The notes beneath the pieces are model-generated. The model saw only the letters and a list, made by a program, of their open reading frames with translations, was not told the origin of the DNA and searched no databases. From Ilyonectria destructans (taxonomy: Eukaryota > Ascomycota > Sordariomycetes > Hypocreales > Nectriaceae), in contig JAHEWK010000003.1 of the NCBI GenBank assembly GCA_020740775.1, positions 1,984,001 to 2,048,000 of the forward strand: 64,000 nucleotides of DNA, read 5' to 3'. This document shows positions 46,130 to 57,575 of the stretch, in pieces (the first letter of the stretch is position 1; every line of letters begins with the position of its first letter). The translations under genes and the position numbers were made by a program.

Positions 46130-47559
46130 TAACTGGTGGGTGCGGGTTACAGTACCACGTAGCATCCTCAGCTTGCGCTCTGTCAGCCAGCCACGCCGAA
46201 CCATTGATAGACGCACTGGTCCCGTTCCGTTCCAAATAGAATCCTACTACCTATATTATGCCCTTCTTGCGCCCCTTTCAATACTTATGTCAGAACAGAT
46301 GCCAGCCAGTGGACCAAGTGAGGACATTAAAGTCGTCAGCGCCCCACCACTATCGAGGCTGGATCTCACGGGCTCTGTGTAGTGAGGTGAGTTGGCTGAA
46401 GTGTCTCACCCGTGACAGCCTCGATGCCAATGGTATCCAACGTGGTGGCGACAGCTCAGGCCCAGTCCACTCAGTGGTCTCTCTGCATCCGTCGTCAAGG
46501 GTGGTGTACCCAGCAGTCAAGCCACTGGCCACCAGTCCACCTCCCTTGCGGGATTCCATTTGAGTAGTGTGTATCAAAGGATGAGAGGGATGTTGCATCC
46601 GAGCCGCGGCTTCAGGTAGCTGGCAGGCAAGTGGTAAAAATTAGTAACAAGGAGGGAGAGTTGAACGTGGTTGAACCCAGCCACCCTGCACACACAACAG
46701 CTCACTCGAGTTGCCGAAGCGGCCGGGGTCAATGGACATTAAACAAAATCGGAAAGAAAGAAGAAAACCTATACGATACGTAAGGTTTCAACTGTCTCGT
46801 ATTATCTGTTTCGTTTTCAAATAATGCCACCTAAAGGCAGACTGTCAGCCCTCGAGGCGGAAAGTCAAGCTAGTCTTTGTACTAATCGTGTGCTTGCCTA
46901 CCCAAGTACGAAGCCGAGGCTCCGACCACCGGCCATCAGAGACGGCCGATCGGCCAACAGAACGACCGATCCTCATCTACCGGACACCGAGTCCTTCGGG
47001 GTCCGGTGGGGCACTTTACGTGCCTGGATGAAGCGTAGCAGCTCGCTGGACTTCGGAGTCGAGCATGATAGTCCGTGAGAGCTTGAACCAGGAGCCACTA
47101 CTCTGTACTATGTCCGTAAATCATAGTAGAATGCGTGTCGTTGTCCAGGTTGGTATTGTGCCCGAGGTAGGAGAGCGAGTGGAAGCTAACGTTTGAACAA
47201 CACCAAACCAACCCCGCGATCTACCTACTTATGTACAATTCTTGGGATTGGCGGCTTACTCTCAATCGAAGACGACGGAGCAGATCCGCAGGCTAGCTGA
47301 GATTGTGAAGTGGTCGGCTATTCACTGTTTCGGGCAATAGCGAAAACCGGCCGGGCTACCGAGGGGGGGTTCGGGGCGTCGGCATGTTGATGGTCTCCTC
47401 GGACTAATTGCGTGGTGAGGGGTCATCCCTCTAATTCCAACGAAAATTATTCCGAGTAATTATCAGAACCTCCTCGCCTTTAGCAGGATAAGATGGGCGA
47501 ACACTGCCTAATGTGGCCATGGTGGTGCGTCCTGCAGAAAACCGGCCTTCAATAACCCG

Positions 47560-47573
47560 CATACCTAGGTATG
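47560..47573. repeat. Perfect 14-bp palindrome CATACCTAGGTATG
   Basis: Self-complementary along its full length, seen directly; intergenic, about 1.2 kb upstream of the P450 reductase. Confidence 0.8.
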
Positions 47574-48747
47574 TAGGACAGAGACTCATCAGTCGGGTTC
47601 GTGGTGTGCACGTGAGCAGTCTGTGATAAGGTGTCACAATGGAAGACAATGGAAGCAATTCGGACCAACGGCCGAAACTCCGACCTAGAGGAGCAATTGC
47701 AAGTGCACAGAGCACCTGGGCACCTGGGCAGCCAGAAGCTGAGTGCCAGCACCAGCATCCCACCACTGAATCACTGCGCACTGAATCACTGCGGAATCGT
47801 CCATCAGATTCCCATGGCTGTGGAGAACTGCGTGTTCGTTTTCGGAACCCCGGAACTTTGGCGCTCCGGAGCCGGCATTAAAACAAAATAGCGGTTCAGC
47901 ACTTCGGCATGGGTTCAGGTGATGGCACCACCACGTCCCAACAGAGCGGCCATGTCCGAATGCCCGGGATCCGGTCTCCGTGGCTGAGTCCGGCTGGAAA
48001 CAAAACACACACAAGGGCAAGATTGCGTTGTCGTTGTCCAGGGCTGAGGCTCAAGCCAGCCAAGGAGGATTTTTCCCGAATTTCTGGGGGCAACTGGCTG
48101 TATTCGTACACGAAAGAAAGATACCTGGAAGGCAATGGAACCTCTAGGCGGCCTATGCAGCGCGCTAAATACTGGGTAGTGGGGGGATGGCACTGGCGGC
48201 TTGGAGGGGGACCCTGTATTCCGCGGGAGGCTACGTATCTAGTGTAGTATTTTCGTACTGGGCGGCGAGGAGGGGACTCTGGCCTCAAGCTGATTCCGTC
48301 AGATAAAGCTGCCGTCCCATTCCGCAACGAACCGCTGTCACCGCGGTTATTTGTCTTGGAGTCAGATTCTTTTCCTTATTCCCTCTTTCCTTGGGATTTG
48401 CCGCCTGGATTGCCTGAAACCCCCATTTATCTCTGGGGCTTGTGAGTCCCCATAACCATCTCCAAGGCCGAATTGCCGATTGTGCTCCCGGCCACGTTAC
48501 TGACTGAAGCGCTGGTAGGCAATTTGCGCCACATCCCGCTGTCCTTCCCCCGCCTCCTTTCCGATTGCCGATCTACGGGCGATTCTTCCACCTGGAACCG
48601 AGGCGACATCGCGTCCATCCCACAACGCTTCCCGTACTCGGCTCCTACGACGGCAGTTGGCGGTTCACGATCTGACCTTATCAACCACCACAATCCTCTG
48701 CAGCGCGTTTCGACAGGCGCTCGTGCTCGCGCTCACCCAAAGACACC

Positions 48748-51002
48748 ATGGCCGAACTTGACACGCTGGACGTCATCGTCCTGGGGGCAATTTTCCTCGG
48801 GACGCTGGCATATTTCACCAAGGGCAAGGTATGGGGCGTCACCAAGGACCCCTACGCAAACGCCTTCGCTGCCTCCAACGGCGTAAAGGCCGGCCGCACG
48901 AGAAACATCGTCGAGAAGATGGAGGAGTCGGGCAAGAACTGTGTCATCTTTTACGGCTCCCAGACCGGTACTGCCGAGGACTACGCTTCACGCCTTGCCA
49001 AGGAGGGCAAGAGCCGCTTCGGTCTCGAGACCATGGTTGCTGATCTCGAGGAGTATGACTTCGATAACCTGGATACTATCCCCGACGACAAGGTCGTCAT
49101 GTTCGTTCTCGCCACTTACGGCGAGGGCGAACCCACTGATAACGCTGTCGACTTCTACGAGTTTATGACCGGTGACGACGCCTCCTTCTCCGAGGGTAGC
49201 GATCCCGCTCTCGGTAACCTTAACTACGTCGCTTTCGGTCTCGGTAACAACACCTATGAACACTACAACTCTATGGTCCGCAATGTCAGCAAGGCTCTCG
49301 ACAAACTTGGCGCTCACCGCATCGGCGAAGCTGGCGAGGGCGACGACGGTGCCGGTACCATGGAGGAGGACTTCCTCGCTTGGAAGGATCCCATGTGGGC
49401 GGCCCTGGCCGAGAAGCTGGGCCTGGAGGAGCGTGAGGCTGTGTACGAGCCAACCTTCGCCATCATCGACCGTGACAACCTGACTGCCGAATCCGATGAG
49501 GTTTACCTAGGCGAGCCCAACAAGATGCACCTCGAGGGTACCATCAAGGGCCAGTTCAACGCGCACAACCCCTACATTGCTCCTATCCCCGAGTCCCGAG
49601 AATTGTTCACCGCCAAGGACAGGAACTGTCTTCATGTCGAGGTCGACATTAGTGGATCCAACCTTAAGTATGAGACCGGAGATCACATTGCTGTCTGGCC
49701 CATCAACCCTGGTGAGGAAGTTGATCGCTTCCTCGACATCCTCGATCTTTCGGACAAGAAGCACAGTGTCGTCAGCGTCAAGGCCCTAGAGCCCACTGCC
49801 AAGGTTCCCTTCCCCACTCCCACCACGTACGACGCCATCCTCCGATATCACCTCGAGATCTGTGCCCCCCTTTCGCGTCAGTTCCTCTCTACTCTGGCCG
49901 CTTTTGCTCCCAACGATGAAGTTAAGGCCGAGATGAACCGCCTCGGTAACGACAAGGATTACTTCCACGAAAAGACTGGCGCTCACTACCACAACATCGC
50001 TCGCATGTTGGCTACTGTTAGCAAGGGTGAGAAGTGGACCAACATTCCCTTCTCTGCCTTCATCGAAGGTCTCACCAAGCTCCAGCCTCGTTACTACTCC
50101 ATCTCGTCTTCCTCTCTGGTGCAGCCCAAGAAGATCTCTATTACCGCCGTTGTCGAGTCGCAAATGATCCCAGGACGTGATGACCCATTCCGAGGTGTCG
50201 CAACCAACTATCTCTTGGCCCTGAAGCAAAAGCAGAATGGAGACGCAACCCCCCAGCAATTCGGACAGACCTTTGAGATTGCCGGACCCCGAAACAAGTA
50301 TGATGGAATCCGCATTCCTGTCCACGTTCGCCACTCCAACTTCAAGCTGCCTTCGGATCCTAGCAAGCCTGTTATCATGATCGGACCTGGAACCGGTGTC
50401 GCCCCTTTCCGTGCCTTCGTTCAGGAACGTGCCAAGCAGGCCCAAGATGGTGTCGAGGTTGGACGAACCCTTTTGTTCTTTGGCTGCCGAAAGGCCTCCG
50501 ATGATTACATGTACCAGTCTGAGTGGGAGGTAAGTTACTTTAAAATGACCATCACCGATACCACATGCTGACTTACCTCTTCAGGATTACAAGAAGGCTC
50601 TTGGTGACAAGTTCGAGATCGTTACTGCGTTCTCCAGACAAGGCTCCAAGAAGGTCTACGTTCAGCACCGACTCAAGGAGCGATCTAAGGAGGTCAGCGA
50701 ACTGCTGTCCCAAAAGGCTTATTTCTACGTTTGTGGTGATGCCTCGCATATGGCGCGTGAGGTCAACTCCGTCCTTGCGCAGATCTTGGCGGAAGGACGT
50801 GGAGTTTCTGAGGCCAAGGGCGAGGAAATCGTCAAGAACATGAGGGCAGCCAACCAATACCAGGTACGTCTTGTTCAAGATACGACGAATGGTCGCTCTC
50901 CCGAGGCGGCGACGTCCGGGACTGTCCCAAAACCATTCATCCCCCCTTCCCATTTTTTTTTTGGCCTGCCGACTGATTTATTTGCAGGAGGATGTCTGGT
51001 AG
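48748..51002 (+). CDS. cpr1: NADPH-cytochrome P450 reductase
   Basis: Exons 48748-50529, 50585-50863 and 50988-51002, giving 691 residues. This diflavin enzyme passes electrons from NADPH through FAD and FMN to all ER P450s (ergosterol synthesis, xenobiotic and secondary metabolism) and other haem acceptors. The N-terminal anchor helix is VIVLGAIFLGTLAYF (about residues 9-23). The FMN flavodoxin domain has FYGSQTGTAEDYA, ATYGEGEPTDNA and FGLGNNTYEHYN. The connecting/FAD domain has RYYSISSSS and the flavin-adjacent GVATNYL. The NADPH domain has IGPGTGVAPFRAF and YVCGDASHMAREV. The tiny last exon adds EDVW, so the protein ends in the Trp that stacks on the flavin in this family. ATG context (CACCATGG) is strong. 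Length is exactly typical. Confidence 0.97.
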
Positions 51003-51711
51003 TGAAGAAGCAGTCAGCACACGGCGCTCTATTTGGGATAGTAGCATCATTGAATGCATGTCAGGTTTCACGACACACTGAGAGTGAGCCCTGCTCCCCC
51101 GGTGAACTAAGACGATCGTACATGAACTAGAACTTCATATTTTTTTGTTAGAGGAAAGAGTTGGGATTACGTGGCATATGAGATATCTATCTGGTGATAT
51201 CCATCTAGGCACTGTTGGTGTATTTCTTGCTGCCTGATTACAAAGTTAGAGTACTGTATCCAATATCACATCACCATAAGCCACTCGACGCCTTGCAATG
51301 ACTAGATACCGCCACCGGAGTGACCATTGCCGGAGAGATTATAGTAGCGGCACAAGCTAGAAACAGTCGCCTCCTTAATTAAAGACTGATCGGGAAATAT
51401 TAGAAGTGACCAGCGCCACGGCCGTGGATGTCGATCGACGGGGACGTGCCGTTCCAGTGAGACTACTTACTCATCAGGAGAATGTCGCAGTTGGTATATA
51501 TACTCGCAAATACATGAAGATCTGCGACTCCCAACACTGAAAGGGGTGCGATCGTACGCATCAATAATCCTGGGAGAGTTTAAGCCGTGCCCAGGCTGGC
51601 GCAGCCTACCTGCATGGTGTGTGGGCACGTACGAAGTACTGATTGATGGGAAACGGTGCGCCTTGTCTAATAAGGCACATTGTGACATCGTCCCATGTAC
51701 CAATGGTTACT

Positions 51712-51735
51712 GGGGGGGGGGGGGGGGGGGGGGGG
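51712..51735 (+). repeat. Poly-G tract of 24
   Basis: An uninterrupted run of 24 G, read directly. Such runs form quadruplexes, slip in replication and are error-prone in sequencing, so the length may be approximate. Confidence 0.9.
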
Positions 51736-54061
51736 AGCGAATTTCTCACGTCTCTTGGGATACTCTCTCTGGTGCCCCATGATGGAAAAGCTTCAGCGGT
51801 TCTTGCAACGCCAGTTGCTTCCGTCCATCAAAACACCAATGAAGTCTATGAATCAGGTACCCGGGATCAGACCCCTTTTCACACAATCCGAAGACAGAGG
51901 ATCGTCGTCGTCCTCGGTCGACCGGGAAGTATGCGAGATACCTTGAAAGTGTCTTGGCCTCGCCATCCAGGCCGGTAGGTAAGGAAGTGTAGCTAGGTTT
52001 ACTGAGAGATGTGCCACACGTGGAAACTATTGGATACGACACAAACAACTCCTATTTGGATGTATTCCTGGGCCAAGGTTTGTATCATGGTCTGATATCG
52101 GGGAAGCGGGACAACAGTCACCGGCAGGCAAAGTTGTTGTGGGGGATGGTTCAGCCGTAACTTGCAACTCATTTGACACCCTCCCCAGAATATTGTCCAC
52201 ACGAACACGAGTACAGCGAAGTGCCGGCCAGCCTGAAAAAGAAAACCGAAAAAACAAACAAATAGGGGTGAGATTGGATTGATGGACGGACCTGTCAGCA
52301 TGCTAAGCTGAACAAGATTTCCTTTCTCTTGCCTCCCGTCCTGCAGTTGTTGCTTTTGGCTCGGGCTCGGATGCTTGTCGCACTGGTACCTGTCACAAGA
52401 CCCCTGCTCGCTCCGCGTCGCCGTAAGTAAGGGAGGATTAGAAAGCGGAACAACCAGGAGGTTTGATGGGAAAGGCATTGTGACTTGATTCGCCGGTGGT
52501 CGAGCATCGGGCTTTTGATCCCGACTGCTTTGTGATGTACCTCGGAAACGAAGTGCTTTTGGGTGAAGCCTCTCGGGCTGATGGTGGTTTAGCCAACCAA
52601 CCACTGTGTAAGACACATGCCGGGACGCTGCCCTTCTCATGGCTGCCACACATCAAAGACCAGCTCTAGCAAAACCAGAGCAGGCATAGGCTGTGGTCTG
52701 AGGCATGGGATCATGACGGTGCCACTAGCGGCGACACTCAATGGGTGGATGCGTGTGGATGCCCAACTACGGTTTCAGACGGAGCTACTGAAAAAGCAAT
52801 TCGAGACCTTTCAAGATGAACACAACTAACTGGCTTGACCAAGCGAAAGTCGCGGGTTGGTCTGAGGGGATTGGGTGTCCCCATATAATACCGCCTTTAG
52901 AAACCGTGGGCATCAAGAGAAGGCCGAGTAGGCTGTCACAAATCGAATCTGTCCTGCAGCATCCAAATTAGCTACGTCCAGGGACTCGCAGCCAAGAGGT
53001 CACCCCAGGAACGCCATTGGCCTGGCATAGGGTCATCTTCCTTGCACTCGAGTCCCGTGTCTGGGCACCTGCATTCGGGGCACGACTTGTGGGGATGGGA
53101 GTTGAACTGCCAAGCCAAGCCCGCGGGTGAACCGTGTCTCTGGATGTCTGAGAACACTATGAAAACCAAAGCAAGTCATCCACAGCCAGCCTCAGACCGG
53201 CTCTTCGTATCAGTAGTCAGGCACAATACCCCGAGGAGGGGAGGTGTCGATGTCCCGTCTCCCCATAAGAGTGTGATCCGTCCCTCCTACGTAGCACTTT
53301 GAGAGAGCCATTGTCTTGATATTCGAAGAAATGACTGAACAATAGCTGCCTTCTACCCATGTATTTCGCCTTTGTTCTAGTATTATTACAAAGAAATATT
53401 CCTCTTTATTTAATTATCTTTGCGCCTTCATTTCTTTGAATACCCGGATCCACCCATTGTTTGCTGCTGAGAAGTGACGACGATTAACGGAAAGGGCATC
53501 GACCGCCACGTCTTGACGAAGACGACGAGTACGAAAGCACTCAACGGACACAGGGACTAGAAAGCATCTGTTTTTCTCTAGTGCTCTATCCTACCAATCT
53601 CACTGAGACTGCTTTGAGCGGTATTTTGGACGACAAGTCACTGCCTCATTGCCTGGTAGTGACTGCAGCATCAAACTTGCTTCCATTCGCGACGTTTGCC
53701 CAGCAACCTCACGCAACCGAAATATCATATTCACGGGCAGAGACACCCCAGCCTGATATCACCGACGGCAGAAACTACTACGGCTGACGGAGAGACTGGG
53801 CACTCGATCCTGTATCCTCAAACCGAACCCTCCTCACCTTTGCGGCCGGGGAGCAACTAGCACCGAGGAGACCAAGACAGAGCAAGGGCTCTAGAAGTAC
53901 ACATCTGGAGAGAACGACTCTCGAGTAGTGCCGAACTCACCTTGCGGCGGCTCCCACATTCATCTCAAGACGGTTTCAGCTATCGAGAACATTTGGACAC
54001 GGGTCGCCACCTGCGAGGCGCTGCCGAATACTTCACCACCCGCCAGCAGCCTGGAAACCAG

Positions 54062-54133
54062 CAGCTGCCAAACACACCTCGACCGAGCTGCCAGCTGCCA
54101 ACGCCGGAGTCAGAACCATCTGCCAGCTGCCAA
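54062..54133 (+). promoter_or_regulatory. Three direct repeats CAGCTGCCAA upstream of the RRM gene TATA
   Basis: Copies at 54062-54071, 54092-54101 and 54124-54133, spaced 30 and 32 bp apart, ending about 40 bp before the TATA-like box. CAGCTG is a bHLH E-box core. Confidence 0.5.
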
Positions 54134-54174
54134 CTGCGTGCACCAAGCCACTCGACCGCCAGGCCGTCCACGGG

Positions 54175-54185
54175 TTATATTTAAA
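54175..54185 (+). promoter_or_regulatory. TATA-like box and start of the RRM gene core promoter
   Basis: TTATATTTAAA, followed at 54204-54269 by a C/T-rich tract. This TATA-plus-pyrimidine layout is typical of strongly expressed fungal genes, and transcription probably starts near 54250-54300. Confidence 0.45.
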
Positions 54186-54485
54186 CCTGCCTGGTCTCGA
54201 TAACCTCTTTCTTCCTTCCTCTCCTTCCTTCCTTCACCTTCAATTCTCCACTGCCTCCCTTCCCCTCAGGTGTCGACAGCACCTTCGACAGAGATACTTC
54301 CAAGTATCATTTTGGTTTCCGCACACCTACCTTACTTGTCGATCCCTACCTACCTACCTTACCATCACGATAACCCCCTCCCCCATCATTCTTGCCTCTT
54401 ACCCTTTTGGAGTCTGAGCACATTCTTTGCTACCAACCTTACGACCGGCGTCACCTTCCTCGAATACAGATAATTGCAGGCTTAG

Positions 54486-55134
54486 GTAAGTGGTCTCTGT
54501 CCGTCCTGTCTCCCCGTCTCCTGCGCCTCTCTCACTTCTTCTCTCCCTCCCCCTCTCTTCCACTCCATCTTCTTCTCTCCTTTCACATCATCTCCACGGG
54601 TTCACGCCACTCTCCTTCAAGCCAACCTCCACCCGGTGGCCGATCTCTTCTGAACCCCATCTTGCTCGATAGCTTGTTCTATCTTACTTACTCTCGCTTC
54701 ATCTCAGAGTCTTGGTACCCCAGCATTTGCCGTCGTTGGCCTTCCACCCGGGATCCTCTTTGTACCGCCAAGTAGCGCTCCGTCAACGGTAAGTTCATCC
54801 CCAGTGTTCCTTTTCACCCGTCCGCTTCCTTGCTGCCTCCCGTTGCCTCTCGTTGAGGTTCTAAAACTGGTACTGACATGGCTTTGCAACAGGATCTTTG
54901 CACTACAACTTGATCATTCGCAATTTCCAACTGCTCTCAAGAAGTGGATCTGTTGCCTGTGAAGTAAGTTGATTCTTGATCTTGCGTTTTGAACCTGGAT
55001 TGTCGTGGAATCAACATGTCGCCTTGATCTCGACCCATTCACACGTCGACTCTATCTGAAATACCTGTCCCTCAAATTCCACCTTGACCAGACAACGTCT
55101 TCGATCTCAATTGGCTGACTCCTCTCTACCGTAG
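54486..55134 (+). other. Leader of the RRM gene with probable 5' UTR introns
   Basis: GTAAGT donors occur at 54486, 54789 and 54964. Acceptors with plausible branch sites end at 54892 (after ACTGAC) and near 55134 (CCGTAG). At least two leader introns are therefore likely: one ending at 54892, using the donor at 54486 or 54789, and one from 54964. The exact pattern cannot be fixed from sequence alone. Confidence 0.45.
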
Positions 55135-55171
55135 ACGAACCAAAGTTTATCATCCTCAATCGACAGCCAAA

Positions 55172-57130
55172 ATGGAAAACGGCAATGTTCCGGCCCCGTA
55201 TCTCTCCGGTCAACCCGGGAGAGGGATTCACTCCCACCTGGCCATCCCAGGGTCCAACGATCACGCTGGAATAATGAATCAGTTTCAGGGAATGACCTTG
55301 GGGGGCATGAACATGGGAAACTCCCCAGCTCCCCTTCACATGGGGGCTTCGTACATGCTTGGCCCTGAAGGTCAATTCGTTCTCGCCCCTATGGCGGCCT
55401 CGCAATCCATGGGGTTGGGTCATTCCAACGACAACGGCTACAATGCTTTTTCGCTCAATGGCGCCTATGGTAATCCTTACGTCGGTGTGCCTGTCCCCCT
55501 CATGCCCTTTACTCCCGGTCGTGCCAACACTGCCCATCATCGTGTCGACCGCGGTCATTCGGATGTCCCTGGCCTGGAGAATCGTCGCGGGTCTTACTCA
55601 ACTACAGAGTCTACCCCGGCTACTCCCTTCTACACTGGTATCTCGCACCGCGAGAATGGCCCTCGTGTTGCTAGTCTCGATCGATCAACTTATACCACCC
55701 CCTCTCCCCAGCAGATGGGACTGGCGACCCTGCACGTGGAGGCTCCTGCCAAGCCATCTCTGCCAACGGTCTCTGATCACGCTCTCGATGAACTTTTGAA
55801 GAAGAACCCGGCTGTGCCCAAGGCCGTGCCCGCAGTCTTTACGCCACCTGGTCAGATGAAGAGCTTGGAGCAGAGTCTCGAGAATCGCATTCCCGGTAAC
55901 CGAAATGTCTACATTCGCGGCCTTCACCCTACAACCGATGATGAGCTGCTCTACCAGTTTGCATCCCGTTTTGGTCCAGTTGAGACATCCAAGGCGATCA
56001 TCGACACTGGCACTGGTGCCTGCAAAGGGTAAATCTCCACCGGGCATGATTTGTGACTTCTTGCTGATAATCGTACAGTTTTGGCTTCGCCAAATTCTTC
56101 GATGTGGCTGATTCGGAGATGTGCATTCGCGGATTCTACCGTCTTGGTTACGAAGTCGGGTTTGCCAGGGTCAGTACTTGTTCCATCCATATCTGTTGCT
56201 AATGGCCATCTGACAAGCTCTGTAGGAGTCTTTCAACTCTCGTCTCAAAGCGGAGGGAGACGAATTGTCTACTAATCTTTACATCTCCAACTTGCCTAAG
56301 ACCTTGACCGAAGTAGTAAGTTGCTCCTGAATGGCCCCGACCCCGAATGCTAACCCTGCACAGGAGCTTGGCACCATTTTTTTGGGTTACACTATCTTGT
56401 CCAGCAAGATCCTCCGAGACAGCATGGGAAACAGTCGCGGCGTTGGGTTTGCTCGGTAAGCGTTTGTCGTGAAACAAAGAAGTTATGAAACTCACACTCG
56501 TGCAGCTTTGAAAACCGCGATGTTTGCGACGACATCATCCGAAAGTTCAATGGTGTTGGTATTGGCGAGGAGGGTCTTCTCATGAACATCCGATATGCAG
56601 ACACTCCCGCTCAGAAGGAGCTCAAGCGTGTCACTGCGGAGCGTCGCCAGTTCCGCACCAACGAGTACAACATCGGTGCATACGGCACTCCTCTCGTTGG
56701 GATGAACCCAACCCTGTATGGCTCTCAACCTCAGCAGTGGAGGCGCCCTATCCAACACTCTTCTCGGGGGTAAGCATCAATGGATGCCTTGTCTTTGGAG
56801 AGCTTCTTTAACTTTAATGCAGGTCTGCGACTGTCGGTGGCCCAGGTTCGACCTCCGCGGCCTCTAAGGGAGGCAATGCAACCAGACCCTCTGGGTCCCA
56901 CCGTGGTTCTCTCCAGTATGATGGTTTGTCGCGCCGCTATCGGGGCCTTTTCTAACCGCTTGACCAGGACGGCCACGAGTTCGAGCGCGGACGAAGCGAT
57001 TGCTACACCTGCGTCCTCCGAATGTGACGAAAGCGTCACCATTCATGCGGATACGATTGTTGTCAGCGCTTCTCTCGACTCGTCTCCGTCCGTCAAGAAG
57101 GAGGCTTCCGTGAAGAAGGAGACTCAGTAA
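55172..57130 (+). CDS. Two-RRM RNA-binding protein (RBMS/MSSP-like)
   Basis: Seven coding exons: 55172-56028, 56079-56169, 56226-56315, 56364-56455, 56506-56769, 56823-56915 and 56968-57130, giving 549 residues. The first about 240 residues are Gly/Met/Asn/Pro-rich and disordered. RRM1 starts at about 243 with RNP2 NVYIRGL and has RNP1 KGFGFAKF across the first intron. RRM2 starts with NLYISNL and has RNP1 RGVGFARF across the fourth intron. Tandem RRMs of this pattern resemble animal RBMS proteins and fungal relatives that bind A/U-rich mRNA; the role here is probably post-transcriptional control. The C-terminal tail is Ser/Thr-rich and ends KKEASVKKETQ. The last intron (GTATGA donor, CTAAC branch, CCAG acceptor) is required, since reading through it stops early. 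Splice joins were inferred by hand. Confidence 0.87.
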
Positions 57131-57575
57131 CTTGGCCATGTCGGCTAGTATGAAGCAATTTTGCGCAATTCACGTCACTCATCGTACCCATTCTTTCCTT
57201 GTTTTTAATCACGGTCTCTTGGCACTGTCGTTTTACACCACGGAGGCATCGTTACGCAATCGGAACATGTTACAGCCTGAGGTAGCTGGTACACTTGATG
57301 ACTTGTGCTGTGGTCTATTTTATGAACTCTTGTACTTTAGATTCTAGGGAGGACAGTCGTGTCATTAAAAAGTCTGAAATGTCGGCGTTTGGCCTGAACA
57401 GAATAATCAACTATTGTCTCTGACTACAGGCCCGTCTGTCTTGACCACCCATACCTATGAAACCATTCACACAGACCGCGGCGATTGGAACTGGCTTTTC
57501 GGTAGCTTTAATCACACATAAAAGCAAAGATGATAAATTTTTGTGCATTCTTCATGGGTATCATTACATCTCGTC
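57131..57575. other. Convergent 3' regions of the RRM gene and rio2
   Basis: 445 bp between stop codons; holds both 3' UTRs. No gene or element recognised. Confidence 0.45.

Larger units (their letters stand above)
45158..48747. other. Gene-free stretch of about 3.6 kb, divergent promoters of pag1 and P450 reductase
   Basis: No credible gene; the longest frames (about 150 codons) look random. It holds a 7-bp minisatellite (45455-45482), a GTAC palindrome (46078-46090), an inverted repeat (46111-46129) and a 14-bp palindrome (47560-47573). The last 300 bp before 48748 are C/T-rich as in a fungal leader. Confidence 0.45.
51003..54174. other. Gene-free stretch between P450 reductase and the RRM gene
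   Basis: About 3.2 kb. No credible gene; open frames up to 216 codons (minus, 51999-52649) lack family features. It contains a 24-base poly-G tract (51712-51735), a GTACGAAGTAC palindrome (51629-51639), an AT-rich patch around 53340-53440 and three CAGCTGCCAA direct repeats just upstream of a TATA box. Confidence 0.45.

Noticed and set aside
16684..51002. A secondary-metabolite cluster (desaturase, GST, P450 reductase)
   Set aside because: No polyketide synthase, NRPS, terpene synthase, P450 or pathway regulator is present; these are dispersed primary-metabolism genes.
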